From Verrucomicrobiia bacterium (GTDB lineage Bacteria > Verrucomicrobiota > Verrucomicrobiia > Limisphaerales > JADLHS01), in assembly GCA_011525685.1 (NCBI GenBank), contig WYBW01000068.1:30871-94870 (forward strand): a DNA stretch of 64,000 bases, given 5' to 3'. Under the pieces are notes generated by a model. That model was given only the letters and a program-made list of their open reading frames with translations, was not told the DNA's origin and did not search any database. The position numbers and the translations under genes were made by a program. Positions 63,888 through 64,000 of this stretch are shown in pieces (the first letter of the stretch is position 1; each line of letters begins with the position of its first letter).

Positions 63888-64000
63888 AAGGGGGTGTTAC
63901 CCAAGGTGAGGCCGGAACAGGCTCCGGTTGACTCAAAAGTGGTGTTACCCAATGCCCCTTGAAATTGGAACCGAAGGAAGCCGGGGCACGGTGGCCGTCC
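63882..64000. mobile_element. Probable end of an insertion sequence (partial)
   Basis: Two near-identical direct repeats, ACTCAAAAGGGGGTGTTACCC (63882-63902) and ACTCAAAAGTGGTGTTACCC (63931-63950), 49 bp apart, at the breakpoint of the truncated gene. Multiple internal end-repeats of this size are usual in IS21-family elements. The transposase would lie beyond the window. Confidence 0.5.

Overview
The window reads as chromosomal DNA from a high-GC, Gram-negative member of the Planctomycetes-Verrucomicrobia group, most likely a Verrucomicrobiota lineage of the Pedosphaera/Limisphaera kind. This placement is inferred from gene content: formylglycine sulfatases, Tat-exported Gfo/Idh/MocA oxidoreductases, exported PQQ-like propellers with EF-hands, DUF6941, and proteins ending in FYRLRQP. 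It also rests on the families of short palindromic repeats seen here. No 16S or marker comparison was possible.

Layout. 1-3912: aspartate-family amino acid genes (hom 3' end, thrC, lysC). 4216-8842: a DUF4190 membrane protein, sucC without sucD, a PAPS-type sulfotransferase and a class III aminotransferase. 8888-12511 (minus): sulfate activation operon cysD-cysNC plus an SBF-family transporter. 13112-29917: a 17-kb complex I operon, nuoA-B-[PQQ propeller]-C-[small ORF]-[nucleotidyltransferase]-[PQQ/EF-hand lipoprotein]-D-I-H-J-K-L-M1-M2-N. It has no nuoEFG, two nuoM genes and a NuoL with an enlarged C-terminal lateral-helix region. 29944-43930: sulfatases, a GIY-YIG protein, trmB, manA, accA, an M28 peptidase, a retropepsin-like protease, tRNA-Pro(CGG), a Gfo/Idh/MocA protein and an alkaline-phosphatase-fold enzyme. 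43955-47905: ilvA and pheT. 48971-55699 (minus): manC, trpA, coaX, birA, nadC and an RlmI-like methyltransferase. 55929-63373: an exported amidohydrolase, a second Gfo/Idh/MocA protein, a MATE exporter, nagB and DUF6941. 63558-64000: a truncated secreted-protein gene abutting what looks like the end of an insertion sequence.

Together the genes suggest a heterotroph that desulfates and degrades glycans (sulfatases, nagB, manA/manC, exported oxidoreductases). It makes PAPS through CysD/CysNC, which could feed the sulfotransferase. It respires through an enlarged complex I whose electron-input module is not encoded here.

The most unusual material is of two kinds. First is the nuo operon: an extra NuoM that lacks the TM7 lysine, a NuoL extension, and four foreign-looking cargo genes translationally coupled to nuoC and nuoD. 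Second is a dense set of palindromic repeats. These include a 213-bp two-copy MITE-like element with terminal inverted repeats and 9-bp target duplications. They also include repeats that sit in frame inside essential genes (pheT, hom).
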